Notes: generated by a model not told the origin, from the sequence alone. Numbered from the stretch's first letter, positions 1 through 11,595 are shown. The stretch is 64,000 nt of DNA from Phallus indusiatus (GCA_027605045.1 JAQFWX010000004.1:2676683-2740682), one strand, 5' to 3'. Numbers and translations: made by a program.

Positions 1-23
1 TATGAGGCATTGTCGCCTCATTT

Positions 24-693
24 CTAGCTCGCGGCTGCCACAGCATTGACCGTGTCGCGTTCGACCTTTTGCAACTGGTACATTATAAGGAATGAAACGA
101 TAATATCGTCAAGAATGGGTATGCCAGGTTCAAAAATCTCGATACTGTAATTCCGCTCTTTGTGGAAAATACCGTAGTGCTGCTTGTGAGTTCTTGCTAC
201 TATATTCTCGGATTCGTCATAGAGCTGGTTTTGATTAAGTTGAAAGGATACATCTTAGTTTACAACAACCCGGAAGAGTTTCGACTTACTATGAGATTCT
301 CGGAGAGATTAATTTTCCATTTATATTTTTTATCATCAGCCGCGATGAACTCCCTTGATCTTAACGGGATGGTCATTGATTAGAAAGTTGAGGGAATTTC
401 AATCATAAGAGAATACACCCAAAAACATACCTACTGATAACGGTCTTTCTACGCATGAAATCAGACATCAAAATCTTCCGCCCTCTATAAACGATATATG
501 ATGATGTAAAAGATAGCTCCTCCCAATGGAAATCGGCAACGGGTTCAAACTGTCCGAGGTCGGGTACGAACTTGGTGAGTAGAGTGACACGGCGGACTAA
601 ATTGTGAGTATTCATTTGGTACACGACTGTTCCGTTTGTTGAGTCTGAAAGGGTTCCGTTGAAGGGGTCATTTGAACCAAGAGTAAGATTCAT
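24..693 (-). CDS. DUF6593 domain protein
   Basis: Three exons read on the minus strand (693-431, 353-290, 206-24) give about 169 residues. The start MNLTLGSNDPFNGTLSD, the central aromatic block DDKKYKWKI and the C-terminal segment ending in a run like ILDDIIVSFLIMYQ are the three conserved blocks of the fungal DUF6593 family as I know it. Donors are GTATGT and GTAAGT, acceptors AAG and GAG, and all phases agree. The family is abundant in mushroom-forming fungi and has no established biochemical role. No signal peptide or membrane helix is evident, so a cytosolic soluble protein is inferred. The exon 3 acceptor was chosen because it alone keeps the family-like frame open to the stop. Confidence 0.8.
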
Positions 694-1447
694 GTTGGTG
701 GACGAGTGTATGGATGTTATGGGCGGGGGATTTTAGTCTAAATCGTGGTTGCTAGCGATATGACTCTGAAATAGTCTAATAGTCGCACAGGTGGGCTATT
801 ATATGCATTGCAATCGTGGAGCTTGCAGTGACATTGAATCTCATGAGATCATATGGTTTTATGATTTCAATTTTCAAATGATGAATTAAGTGGCTGACAG
901 CGTTAAACTATTGTAAGCGCGCTATAGGCAGTGCTTGCTTCACATTCGGACTGAAAGGCGACTCATGTTAATTGATCGCCGAATCTGTGCACAAATGTGA
1001 AAACGGAAGTCAGTGGGACAGAACAACTGGTCAAACAGTTGGTCATATGCTTTCCTAGGTCCTAATATTAATAGATTCACGGAAAAACCTAAGTCACTCG
1101 TTTAGGAAATAATGATACGAGTTTAGTGCTGACATTCAAGTTCGACGCAGAATATACATATCATATAAGCACAAAGTAAGAACAACCAACTACGTCAAAA
1201 GTGTAACCTTTATCATTAAAGAATCAGAGACACAAGAATGTGCGTTAAACATGCGCGTGAGGAGGATTTTGGAGAGTCGGAAGTCAAAAGAGAGCTACAC
1301 TTTACTGCTACAAATGTCAAGTGTTGTTAATCTGTCACTTGTTCTGGGTGGCATTGATGAAGAGAGACAGTTTCATCTTTTGACGAATCATCCTAACTAA
1401 TAAGCCTGAGATACCTTAGTCCGCGACGGTTGTAAATAAGCACTGGC
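694..1447. other. intergenic, no gene seen
   Basis: About 750 AT-rich bases between the start of the DUF6593 gene and the 3' end of the retropepsin-like gene. It must hold the promoter of the DUF6593 gene, but I see no convincing coding exon, tRNA or repeat. Confidence 0.5.
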
Positions 1448-2330
1448 TCACTTTATATGGCCACATGACTGGGATTGATAGAATCGAGGGTTACGACCAG
1501 CTAACCAGGGCCGAACATTGTAAGAGAGTTGGTTTAAAAATCCCTGAAATAGATGAGTCAATGGAATTCCATTGAATGTGAACTCACGTGTTGACCAAGG
1601 ATAATGAAATCAACGCCGTTTGGTAGCTGGGGTCGGAAGTAAATCGGTGAGCTTATTATCTTGATTTACACCGGCAAAACTAATGCACACAGGGGATGAG
1701 CACACACATATTGTATCACGAAGAATGGAACATGACGTACTTAGTGTCCATGATAATTGATTGCCCCACCTTCCATCCGATTATCCCTCACAGCGGCATC
1801 GAGTCGGGAGGTGAGGATGAAGGAAGTCTGGGATCCAGTGTCCCAGAGGCACCTTACATTTTCAAATATGCACCGCGATGGGTTTTCTGATGCATTGTAC
1901 GCGCTCGTGACGACTAGTCGGGAAGCAACGACAAAGGGAGGTTTATTTGCTGCGGGACCGCTTGACAAAGTAGACTGCAACGTCGTAAATGGGTCTGGAG
2001 TGTTGTTATTGGGAAAGGCTTCCCAAATTCCTCTCATAAGTTCAATGAGGCGATGGCGTTTCTATTTTGCTAATAGATCAACATTAGCGGTTTCAGGAGG
2101 AAACAGGGCGCATTTAAATGGTGGTAAAAGGTATTCACGGTCAGTAAGTGACGCCTGGCGTTTAAATAGCGTTTAAGCTCCGAGTCTTCGGTGTGCTCAG
2201 CCTCGTCCGCTCCACGCACAGCTTCCATAAGCCCCTCAATTGAGATGTTGACATTAATTTTCGCCGATGCCGTTCGAAGGGAAGAGGTGCGAATAGCTCT
2301 AACAACGGGCTCAGATGGCGTCGTTGACAT
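1448..2330 (-). CDS. retropepsin-like aspartic protease protein
   Basis: Model: exon 1 2330-2139 (64 codons from MSTTPSEP), exon 2 2061-1792, exon 3 1659-1588, exon 4 1543-1448; all junctions are phase 0. Exon 2 carries CLWDTGSQTSFIL, the D-T-G active-site turn of single-domain (retropepsin or A2-type) aspartic proteases, and exon 3 carries LPNGVDFIILGQH, matching the late hydrophobic-hydrophobic-L-G motif. The spacing between the motifs is short, so part of the flap is missing from my model or lies in an unrecognised exon between 1660 and 1791. The N-terminal about 80 residues are helical and charged and are duplicated in the divergent copy beginning at 2762. No reverse transcriptase, integrase or LTR is visible, so this looks like a stand-alone, possibly domesticated protease domain. 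Protease activity is inferred. Confidence 0.6.
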
Positions 2331-2761
2331 AGGATTCGCCAAAGCTCCAGACGTTTCAATTGCACTGCTAGAGGCGCCGGGTGTCGCCCAAACCCTTGCA
2401 GTAGGAGATAAAAGTTGACGTTGAGCCGTGAAGCCAGTCCTGAGAACATCATGATACAGTATTTTGACGACGTACTCCAAAGTAATGTAGAAGCGAATAA
2501 GATTATGGTTTACTTTACAAATTCCTATTGCTACTTCCGGAGTTAATCACTTTTATTAAGTCTTGATTCTTTTCAAGAAATTGTTGCATGGTAATACTGT
2601 ATTACTGTCTCCTAGTATCCACTCGTCGGTTTTCTGAGCGATACTGACGCGACTAATGAGACGGCGGACGGCGGGACGCGACGCAAACTGCACTCACGTG
2701 ACATGCCGTGAGTCACCCAAGGGCCAACTATTTCAAACGGGATTTCAATTGCAATGCCGCA
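2331..2761. promoter_or_regulatory. divergent spacer between the retropepsin gene and its copy
   Basis: This 431-bp stretch separates two start codons that point away from each other and belong to related N-terminal regions. It would hold both promoters if both are transcribed. The open frame upstream of 2330 reaches only a TTG at 2480, so ATG at 2330 is preferred as the start; it also aligns with the start of the copy. Confidence 0.4.
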
Positions 2762-3065
2762 ATGTCAACGCCACCAATATTAACTTCACCAGCTGAGCCC
2801 TATGAGAGAACTATTCGTACCTCTTCTCTCCGAGCGGCACTTGTCAAACTGAACGCCAACATCTCTTATGAAGAGCTCATAAAAGCCGTACGCGAAGTAG
2901 ACAAAGCTATGCATGCCGAAGAACATAAAGTCCAGGTTGATCGTGAGTTTCTACCGCCGTTTAAATTCGCCCTGATTTCTTTTTAAAACCGTTAGCATTG
3001 ATCTATTAGCGAAAGAACGTCGTCGTCGTCTTTTGGAACTTGTCCATGAATTCAAACCCCAATAA
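2762..3065 (+). pseudogene. partial inverted copy of the retropepsin gene N-terminus
   Basis: Starting at ATG 2762, the product shares with the minus-strand gene the string RTSSLR, then K-N-NIS-E-L, AVR and a basic RR-RLLEL segment. The shared intron-end sequence GATCTATTAG is also conserved between the two. Exon 1 is 2762-2942, the intron 2943-3009, and the second exon stops at 3063-3065. One base earlier in frame, the homologous CCCAATAAC of the complete gene would read through, so the stop here comes from a frameshift. Similarity ends by about 3090 and no DTG motif follows. It could still encode a peptide of about 80 residues, but I read it as a truncated relic of an inverted duplication. 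Confidence 0.55.
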
Positions 3066-3316
3066 CAAAGCTGCGAACCCGCTTACGCCAGGATAGGATT
3101 CGACATGTTTGCCAGTGGGTCAAACAAGTTGCAAATGAGGTTGAAAATTTTATTTTTACATATTCTATTCATGCAATGGAGGGTAGATACACGAGGGATA
3201 ACAATTGGGGGAAGTACGTCCAGCGTCCAAGATAGCGAGTCTTTACATTTAGTTTGTAATATGCCAGTGAATGCGAGATAAGTAGGAAAGCAAATGAGAT
3301 AGCCAGATGTTTTTAA

Positions 3317-4074
3317 TTAGGCAGCAGTGTCAAGATCCACGCCTTCGAATTTACGAACGAATTCACATTGCGGCCCTGTTTCGGGACTGTTAGGGTATCG
3401 TTTGCATTTTTCGACTTTTTTCCATAGTTTCTTGATTGTTTGTAGCGCGACGTCGCCGTTTGGAACTTGACCACTTTGAACTAACCAACAACCGATCTAT
3501 GGGGAAAGAGTGAGTAGGGTTAAATTAAAAAGAGTTTACATATGTTAAACTTACTACAGTGCCTGTTCTTCCGATTCCGCCACGGCAGTGTACAACTGCT
3601 TTGCGATTGGCAAGTTCACATTGCTAAACGCGGATTGTGAATTTGAGAATTTCCGAAGTGCCAATAATATAAATGGTCGCTAATGCTTACCTGAAGAACA
3701 GACATGATTTTCTTCATAAGTTCACCATCTTCCGAGGGAATACTTCGGTCGCGAATGGGAAAACGGTAGTACCATAGCTGTACTGAGTCGGGTATACCAA
3801 CCGCACGAGCTCGTGCGCGCAGACGAGATTCATAGGGGATTAATTCGTTGGGTTCTGTGAGATCAATAAATGTTCTGATGCCTGCTTTGAGTAGTTTATC
3901 GAGCTGAGGGCGGAAGTGAAATGGGCTGAAGGGGTATTCCGAGGCACACACAAGAGGTGTTGCCCAGTAGGAGTTGGGTATTGGGGAAGGAGACGTTGTG
4001 AAAGTGTAGGATACAATAGAGCATTTTTCGAGAAAGAGATCTCGCGCTGAGTTGTCAGAGAGAACAGAGACCAT
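3317..4074 (-). CDS. tyrosine/dual-specificity phosphatase-like protein
   Basis: Exons 4074-3691, 3623-3555 and 3496-3317, all phase 0, give 210 residues. Exon 2 contains VHCRGGIGRTG, the complete CX5R(T/S) phosphate-binding loop with catalytic Cys and Arg. Upstream, GIRTFIDLTEPNEL and a YRFPIRDRSIPS segment containing the likely general-acid Asp fit the small cysteine phosphatase fold. The tail ends in a basic helix and an acidic terminus. All catalytic residues are present, so activity is likely; the substrate cannot be inferred. It is divergent from ARL2, with 367 bp between the start codons. Confidence 0.85.
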
Positions 4075-4441
4075 GAGTGAGTATGAAAGAGAGGGAAAGA
4101 GACGTAGACAATAGAGATGGGCACGAGGCGAGCACTGACTGATATTTACACGATGAGAATACTAGCCTGAGGCGTTCCGCCTTTTTGGTTTGTCGACCCT
4201 TATATATATACGCTTTGATCAACAAAAACTTCGGGTACAAACACCATCTCCGAAATGATTCCTGATACATAGCTATGCGTCGAGCCTGTTATACAAAGTG
4301 TGCATATTCAGGAAATCCTTGGGCACTGCTCTTTCGGACCTTTCCGGAACTTATTGAAGCCACGGAAAGCCAATAGTAACCGTCACAGCACATGGGTTGA
4401 TATTGGCAAAGCTGTTACCCTCACCTTAGCCTTGCCTCAAG

Positions 4442-5333
4442 ATGGGACTCCTCACTATTATCAGGAAGAATAGACAAAAAGAGAAAGAAATGCGTATTCT
4501 GTTTTTGTGGGTCACCCGTTTATGGGCCGCTGTCTTTTTTTTGTTTCAGCGCTGACAAAAAGGATTCATCAAGGGGGCTGGATAATGCAGGCAAGACAAC
4601 CATTGTGAAAAAAATAAATGGAGAAGACGTTCTTTCCATAAGTCCGACGTTAGGGTTCAATATTAAAACATTCGTTCATGGCAAGTGAGTCTCAATCTAA
4701 TCCATCTTTCATCACATTATCGATATTAAAACCACAGCTTATGTTCAGATACACGTTGAATATATGTATGTGTTCGGCGCTACATATGACAGGAGCATTC
4801 CGATGAAATGTTAGTCTCCAGGGGATGTAGGAGGCCAAAGAACCTTGCGTCCATATTGGCGAAATTATTTTGAACAAACAGACGCGATTGTCTGGGTGGT
4901 TGACTCAGGTGACCGACTGCGTATGCAAGACTGTCGCGAGGAGCTCCATGCTCTCCTTTTAGAAGAGGTTCGTTATTATTATCTCACATGACAAAACGAT
5001 CAATTTTTTTTGTTATGAACTTGAAACATGAAACAACGTTTAGCGGCTCGCCGGAGCTTCACTCCTTGTCTTTGCCAACAAACAAGATCTCGCAGGCTCC
5101 ATGTCTGAACAAGAAATTTGCCAAGTAACCCATATAGGTTAAATCTGTTTAGAGTTCTCTAGATTGATTATCATCTTTTTTAGGCATTGGATCTTTTATC
5201 AATCAAGATGCATCGATGGAAAATTCTTCCTTGCAGTGCCATGACAGGAGAGAATCTGGTCCAGGGTCTTGATTGGGTGGTTAACGACATCGCCGGTCGC
5301 ATTTATTACAGTACCGTTAGCAATTTGAAGTAA
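4442..5333 (+). CDS. ARL2: ADP-ribosylation factor-like protein 2 (small GTPase)
   Basis: Six exons (4442-4506, 4574-4684, 4749-4765, 4822-4967, 5044-5124, 5184-5333) encode 189 residues, close to the usual 184. The start [20 protein letters not shown] is the ARL2 signature. G1 is GLDNAGKT, the G3 region WDVGGQ, G4 NKQD, and GDRLRMQDC sits at the expected place. Gly2 is present, although ARL2 proteins are generally not myristoylated. In eukaryotes ARL2 binds tubulin cofactor D and controls tubulin folding and microtubules, and also acts with BART at mitochondria. Exon 3 is only 17 nt; it is needed to join the frames and supplies the residues just before WDVGG. Confidence 0.95.
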
Positions 5334-5634
5334 AAATTGCTTGATTGATCACATGCACATGCGTGTGCGGACCTTTTTGACACTGCAAATTCGATAATAC
5401 GCCCGGTTATTCGATACGCTCCTTTTCGGCTATTACCTGGCAAAGTTTCACACTTCCAAGGATAGTCCTCGTTGTCTTCCGGATTGGAGAATCGAACATA
5501 TAAATAACTTTTCTGTCAGTTAAATCAACCTGTTTTTAATAACCCTTTAGTTTTCCAAATAAAAATAATTATGTTTGCCAAACTACACTGTGATTTTGAC
5601 AACTTATGTAATCAACTTTTGCAAACGACCGGTT
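5334..5634. other. ARL2-SDA1 spacer
   Basis: About 300 bp holding the 3' end of ARL2 and the promoter and 5' UTR of SDA1. Nothing else is recognised. Confidence 0.5.
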
Positions 5635-8560
5635 ATGGAGAGACGACATGTTCCAAGAGGGGCACTGTTAACCTCGAATCTCCCTCAGCTTCAAAATCTC
5701 GTAAAACGAGATCCTCCTGGATACAAAGAGGAGTTTCTACAACAATGGAATCATTACGAAAGTATTCGGAAGATTTTCCAAATCAATCCAGACGAGCAGG
5801 CGCAACATTTCAGGCAGCTTATTTCTTTTATAGCTCAGGTTTGCATCAAGGGTTTACTCTCTTGTCAATTCTAAAGGCTAAAATACTCTGCTTACAAGGT
5901 TGCACAATGTTATCCGAAAGAGACAGCTGATTTTCCGAGTCATCTTTCAACTCTTTTATTGGAGAGCTATTCGACTCTGAACCCAGATACTCGGAGAGTT
6001 CTCGTTCAGAATCTCGTAACTCTGCGCAACAAAAATGTCATTACATCCATTGAGTAAGAGAAATTTTCCAGCATATGATATTGATTAAAATTTCAATAAA
6101 CACAGACTACTTCGCACCCTCTTCCCCCTCCTACCCCGCACGACATCATCCACACTCCGAGCTTTCATCCGAAAAACAATCTTCACGGACATCAAAACAG
6201 CAAACATGAAAAGCAAAAACCATAAACTGAATAAAGCAGTGCAAACGATGTTATTCGGCATGGTAGAGCGTGGAATGGACGGCGAAGTGTTGGGTGATAA
6301 AGGCAAACTACGTGCTGCTGGTACTAATGCTGGCGCGTCGGCTGTTAATCCTAATGTAAAACAGACTTCGGATGAAGCTATGTGGGCTGTTGTTATGGCT
6401 AAGGAGCTATGGAAAAAGGGGGTTTGGTAAGAAAATTCTTTTATTTGGAAGTTAAGTTGATTTTTTAACGGTGCTTCGTTCCGTTTAGGAATGATGCTAA
6501 AACGGTGTCTATTGTTGCACTGGGTTGTTTCCATCCTCATGCTAAAGTTCAAAATGCTTCACTCCACTTTTTCCTTGGTAGCGACGAGGAAGAAGAGGAA
6601 GACAGTGATCAGGATGATGTTAGTCATTGTCATATTCCCGTCTTTTCACTTGTTTATGTCTTTTTGCATAGATTCCAGATACCAAGGGCATGCAACATCG
6701 ACATGAAGTCAAGAAAAAGACGCGGAGTGGTGAGAAGAAACTAGCCAAAAGTATTAAAGCTGCGCAAAAGGTAAGAAGAACACTCATGAGTTGCCATTTT
6801 TCACTGACTTTGATCGTTATTCTTTTCAGAAACGAAAAGAGAAAAACGCAGACCATGCAACTGCAAATTTTCCTGCGTTGCAGCTACTACACGATCCACA
6901 AACATTTGGAGAAAAGTTGTACGACAATTTAAGCCGTTACGGTTCGTGTAATTTGCATTTTTTATGGTCTTTCTAACGCTTTCTTTCAAAAGACAAGCGA
7001 TATTCGTTAGATCATAAAATATTATTAATGCAACTAATCAGTCGCGTGATGGGTGCTCATAAATTATGCATATTAGGATTCTATACCTACATCGTCAAGT
7101 ACGTTACACAGGTTTTTATCTCTGTGGATTCCTCATTTTGAAATTCGTATACCAGATACCTAACATACCACCAACTTCGCATCCCCGCAATCCTAGTCTC
7201 ACTAGCCCAATCCGTCCATTCACTCACGCCTCCAGACGCAGTAACACCCGTCATCCGCAAAATTGCGAACGAGTTCGTTCATCCTGGTGTAGGACCCGAA
7301 GTCATCGCGGCTGGTTTAAACTCGATACGCGAAGTTTGCAGACGACAACCGTGGTGTATGGAAGAAGATCTTTTGGGAGATTTGATTGAGTATCGGAAGA
7401 GTAGAGATAAAGGGGTTATGACCGCTTCGAGAGGTTTGCTGCAGCTTTATAGGGAGGTTAATCCTGGGATGTTGAAGCGTCGTGAAAGGGTATGCGTTAA
7501 GAGTTATTGCTTGTGTGGGAGGTTTTGTGCTAATACTTGAATAGGGTAAAGAAGTTAGTATGTCGAAGAAAGAGGTTCAACCACCTGCTTTCGGACATGT
7601 GGCTGATGCTGCTGTTGATATTGAAGGGTTGGAGGTAATCACCACCCCATTTTTTTTGGGAACATAGTACTGAATTGCCTTTTTAAAGCTATTGGAAGCT
7701 CACTTTGAGAAACTTCGCGCCGAGAATGGCGCAGATGAAGACGGAGCGAATGAAGACGAAGGCGGAGAAGAAGATTGGGAGGGATGGGAGGTTGACTCTG
7801 AGTCGTCCGAGTCAAGCTCTGAAGGCTGGATTGATGTGTCTTCTGATGAAGAAGAAGAGATTTACATCACCGATAGTGAAGATGAGTCGTCCAAGAACAA
7901 GAAGAAAGGAAAGCGGAAAGAAGAAAAGGAGGGTAATGATGAGGCTGAAGCTGAAGTTGAACCGATGGAGACGACGACAGATGCGCCGTCGCAGACTGAA
8001 GTTGCTGCACGGATATCAACACTTGCCACTACCAAAGTAAGCCATCCCTCATTAGTCTTTCTCGAAACGGTCTGAGGTTAAGCGATTCTTGATTCCAGAT
8101 TCTTACTCCCGCCGATTTTGCATTACTCAATGACCTGAAAATCGAAGCAGCATCAAAAGCCATACAATCTGGCGCAGGTTCATCTACCAAACGTAAACTA
8201 GCTGCACTCGAAGCGAACAAAAAATCCATGTCGTCATCAAGCCGTGAACAAGGCAATCTAAGTGAATATTTCGTATCTGAGAATGATATACTCGGGCCTC
8301 GTAAAAAGGCGAAAGCGAGCTATGAAGAGCGAATGGCTTCCATTCAAAAAGGACGAGAAGGGAGAGAGAAGTTTGGGTCGGCGCGGGGGAAGAAGAATAA
8401 GGAGAGTGCAAGCAGTTCGACGAATCGTGAAAAGGCTAGGAATAAGCCTATTATGATGATTTTGGCGAGTAATTCTGTGAAGGGGAAGAAGAAGGCTTCG
8501 TTGCGGGATAAACAGAAAAAGTTGCGCGCTCATGTTGACAGGGCGAAGAGGAGTAAATGA
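5635..8560 (+). CDS. SDA1: SDA1, 60S ribosome biogenesis and nuclear export factor
   Basis: A multi-exon gene whose pieces follow the SDA1 family from end to end: [20 protein letters not shown], then [14 protein letters not shown], a [14 protein letters not shown] block, [35 protein letters not shown], a [15 protein letters not shown] block, a long acidic Ser/Glu stretch around 7740-7950, and a basic C-terminus with [16 protein letters not shown]1 is a nuclear HEAT-like protein needed for 60S pre-ribosome maturation and export and for G1 progression in yeast. The start at ATG 5635 places the conserved first block about ten residues in, as expected. At least seven introns are present; three donors near 7099, 7490 and 7635 are clear. 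It ends 168 bp from a convergent small gene. Confidence 0.95.
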
Positions 8561-8728
8561 TAAAAGGATCTTTTTCAATGTGATAATAGTATGATGATGG
8601 TATAATACCCCCTTTTTTTCTTCGTTTATGTAGAAAAAAAAATACATCATGTTGATTAAGAAGTGAATTGTGCAGGCGATACATTATTATGTGTGCTTTC
8701 AAAATTATGGGTACTCATATATTCATGA

Positions 8729-9093
8729 TTAGGATTGCGGGCCTGAGTCTGGCTTGTTCAATGTTTGTTCATTCAAGTGCCCGTCGGTGCCATTAGTTGG
8801 CTTATCCGAATCCTACAAGCCATTTATTAAAAACACACAACTTCAAAGCCCAAATTACAGCCACTAACCTTATTTCCTCCAAGCTCTTCTATCATTCCCT
8901 CCAGATTTTCTAACAACTTGTCTAACTTTACTTCAACATCTTGAGCAACGTCACCCGCCTCGTCCAGTTGTCGGAGAAGCACCGCCAAATTCTCCGCGGC
9001 AGCGGTTTCGTCCTCGTTTACAGACGCATTCTGAAGGACATCTTGCAGGAATTTGACTTGCTGAGATAGATCAGGCTCGTCCTTTGACGACAT
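8729..9093 (-). CDS. small acidic helical protein, unknown function
   Basis: The first exon runs from ATG 9093 to a GTTAGT donor near 8873, and a second exon ends at 8729. Together they give about 100 residues. The N-terminal 75 residues are rich in Leu, Glu, Asp and Gln in a helical pattern (DLSQQVKFLQDVLQNAS, LLENLEGMIEELGG). The tail is polar and probably disordered. I do not recognise the family. The regular heptad-like leucines suggest a coiled-coil subunit of a larger complex, which is inference. It is convergent with SDA1. Confidence 0.6.
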
Positions 9094-9428
9094 ACACTTA
9101 TCGCCCGCCTTTTTTTGAAAGAGGGGGGGCTGTAAGTCGATATTAAGGATAAAGGATAATTATGAAGGGGATTCGGAGGGCTGTCCTTCGACAACTAGCG
9201 CCGGGGGAAAAGAAGTTCCTGCAGTGCCAGCGGGGAACTGGATAATAATTATAATATTTACATGTAGAGATCCGGGTTTTCATAAAAGAAAATAACTGAG
9301 GTGGAGTGCATATAAGGGAGTGGCGTGGAACTGGGAATATAAAGAGTAAATGAGACTTGACTACTGGAAACAGTTGAAAAGATTTGATAAATATAGCCAA
9401 AAAAAAGGAGAGATGGGAGAGATGTTGT
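9094..9428. other. intergenic, no gene seen
   Basis: About 335 bp with A/T and G/A runs between the start of the small acidic gene and the end of the FHA gene. No supported feature. Confidence 0.4.
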
Positions 9429-11548
9429 CTATTCTTTTGCTCGATAAACGACAGCGGCCACTACGCTCAGAACGAGTACACTGATGGCTGTTGATACAGA
9501 AGTCATAGGCTGTAAAAGTGAGATTAGTATTCTGATGTTTACGAGTAGTGAGGAACTGGACGTCCGTACCACTTGTCGCTTTGTTTGAGCGTCGATTTGA
9601 AATTCCTGAATAGCCTTTGTACGCATGTCGCGTGTTTCTTTCAGACCATTCTCCAAGCTTCGCAAGCCATCTTCCACACTCCGGAAACCACCTTCTAATG
9701 TGCGAAGACTTTCCTCAAGGTTTTTATGTCCACCTTCTACATTCACAATACGGGACTCCCATTCCTCGAAGCGTGTTCCCCATTCAGAGTGTAACGCTGA
9801 CCATTGCTTAATGAGATCAAGGATTGGAGGTTCAGCAGCGTGGAGATCATTGGCGTATCCGTTCTCGAGTTTAGGTTGAGCTGGAGGATCGGGCTTTTCT
9901 TCTTTTCTAGCTTCAGCAGCAACGGCGACGGCCTCGACTTTACTCTCCAGGGCCGAGATTTTGGTCTCTAGAGATAGAATAATATCCTGTGTAGAGGTTT
10001 GCTGCGCCTGCAGTGTTCTAGAGACGGAAAGAGCAGTTTCTAGTTGCTCCGACAGTGTATCAAGCCGGTTCGTGACGTCGGATTTAAATGTATCCGCTAT
10101 CAGAACAGTATGATGATCTTCCCGGGGTTGTTGTGTTGGCTCCGGCGTGTGCGGCCGGTTTCCGTTTACGAGCTCTTGTCGTTCCCTTTGAAGTTGTTTA
10201 TCTTCTTCGTCTTCGTCATTATCCTCGTGTTCTGGAGTTACAGTCGTAAAACTTTTAGTTTCATCATCGTCTGCGTGCTCGTGCTTCTTCTCCTCAATGT
10301 AGTCTCGCAAACTGGTAAACTCCCTTTTCATGGTATCGTATTCAGTAGCGAGATCGTTGAGAGCTCTTAGTTTCTCCACATGGGAGGCTAGTGTCGTTTG
10401 TGTTTCTGTTAGTTGTGCTTGTAGCGATGCAATAATGTTTTTGTCCGGTGCTTGGACAGGGAAAGGAGCGGCATTTTGTGGTTGGGTTATCGGGGGTGCT
10501 ACCACAGGATCGGGACGCACGGGGGGGATTGCAAGTGGATAACTTTGTACTGGGCCAGGCTAAACAATATAGCGGTTTAGCGCCTTTGAAAGCCATAGAA
10601 AGAGGGATAAAAGAACACCTACATTGTTACCACTCAATGTATCATTGATATCGTTCATTTGTTCACTAAGCCTGTTCAGTTCCTGACCGGTCTCTCGGCT
10701 TTGAATTATTCCGTTTTGAAGCCTTGATAATATATGCTCGAATGTTAATCCTGTTTTGGGGCGACCAGCCGGGGCCCCCATGCTTCCCAAGCCAGCAGAA
10801 TTGACATTGGTTGTAACAGCTGGCCCTGAAACGAGCGCTGCGGGTCTTCGTTGAGTTCCGTTAGTCACAGACATGGGAGGTGGAAAGACCACGGGTGCAT
10901 CCTCAGGTGTTAAAACACACGCTACGCGTGCTGCAACCTTGTGGTGAACAATCGTTTTGTTGTCTTCACCGACAATGTCGATACCAAATTCCTGAGTTTT
11001 CAAGTCACATTTATTTCCTTTGGGTCTTTAAAATTGCTCTTCTTACAACAATATCATCGGTTTTCAACTCAAAGGCTTGAGACTCGACGCCTTCGGCAGA
11101 TAACCGTTCGCCGTTGATAAAGGTCCCGTTAGAGCTTTTCACGTCCTTGATGTAGATCTAGTACGCAAAATGAGAACAAAGAAACTGATTCAGCTTGAAC
11201 GAGGAGGTACCTTTCCGTCTTCTTCCCATACTTCCGCATGCTGCCTACTAAGAACCTTAGAATCAAAATAGCCATTTCGTTCTCCTGGCGTCGTCTTCGC
11301 GTTAGTTTGGCGACCAATTTTAACGCGTTGGTTCAAGTGGATATATTTTGGAATAAAAGTATCATTTAATGGGAACAGTGCTAGAGCCGGAACAGGCTGC
11401 GTTGAGTTCAGGAAGGGTGTGGGGGCAGGCATCGGTGCAGGCATCAAGGCTGACCTCTTGGAGGATCGAGGATGTGTGACTAGAGTCAGGTAAGATTGGT
11501 AAGCATGATTACATACGCAACCTCTTGGCACACTTCTGTCACAGCCAT
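9429..11548 (-). CDS. tail-anchored FHA-domain protein, STRIPAK type (SLMAP/Far10/HAM-4)
   Basis: Start ATG 11548 (MAVTEVCQEVASALMPAP) is followed by an intron with GTATGT donor. An FHA domain then covers roughly residues 35-130: RVKIGRQT, LSRQHAEVWEEDGK, and SSNGTFINGERLS in the next exon, with the conserved Arg, Ser-Arg-x-His and Asn-Gly residues present. Long coiled coils follow (about 10,500-9,600), then a single hydrophobic helix (TAISVLVLSVVAAVVYRAKE) at the extreme C-terminus. This order is that of SLMAP in animals, Far9/Far10 in yeast and HAM-4/PRO45 in filamentous fungi, the membrane-anchored phosphopeptide-binding part of STRIPAK that acts in hyphal fusion and development. A 63-nt intron without stop lies just before the anchor helix (about 9510-9572). 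Membership in STRIPAK is inferred from architecture. Confidence 0.85.
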
Positions 11549-11595
11549 TGCAATACCGTCTCGTTGTCCCGTAATTTAAACAAGGTCATCAAAAT
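11549..11595. promoter_or_regulatory. 47-bp divergent spacer between FHA gene and eIF5B
   Basis: Only 47 bases separate the two proposed start codons. Both 5' UTRs and core promoters must therefore be compressed into this spacer or overlap the opposite gene. The 3' part of this sequence (around TAATTTAAACAAGG) is also retained ahead of the downstream eIF5B copy and helps place the duplication breakpoint. Confidence 0.5.

Noticed and set aside
1757..2176. Long plus-strand frame of 139 codons
   Set aside because: It lies antisense over the DTG and N-terminal exons of the retropepsin gene and shows no family features; a shadow.
7705..8040. Arg/Lys-rich plus-strand frame of 111 codons
   Set aside because: An out-of-frame reading of the acidic region of SDA1.
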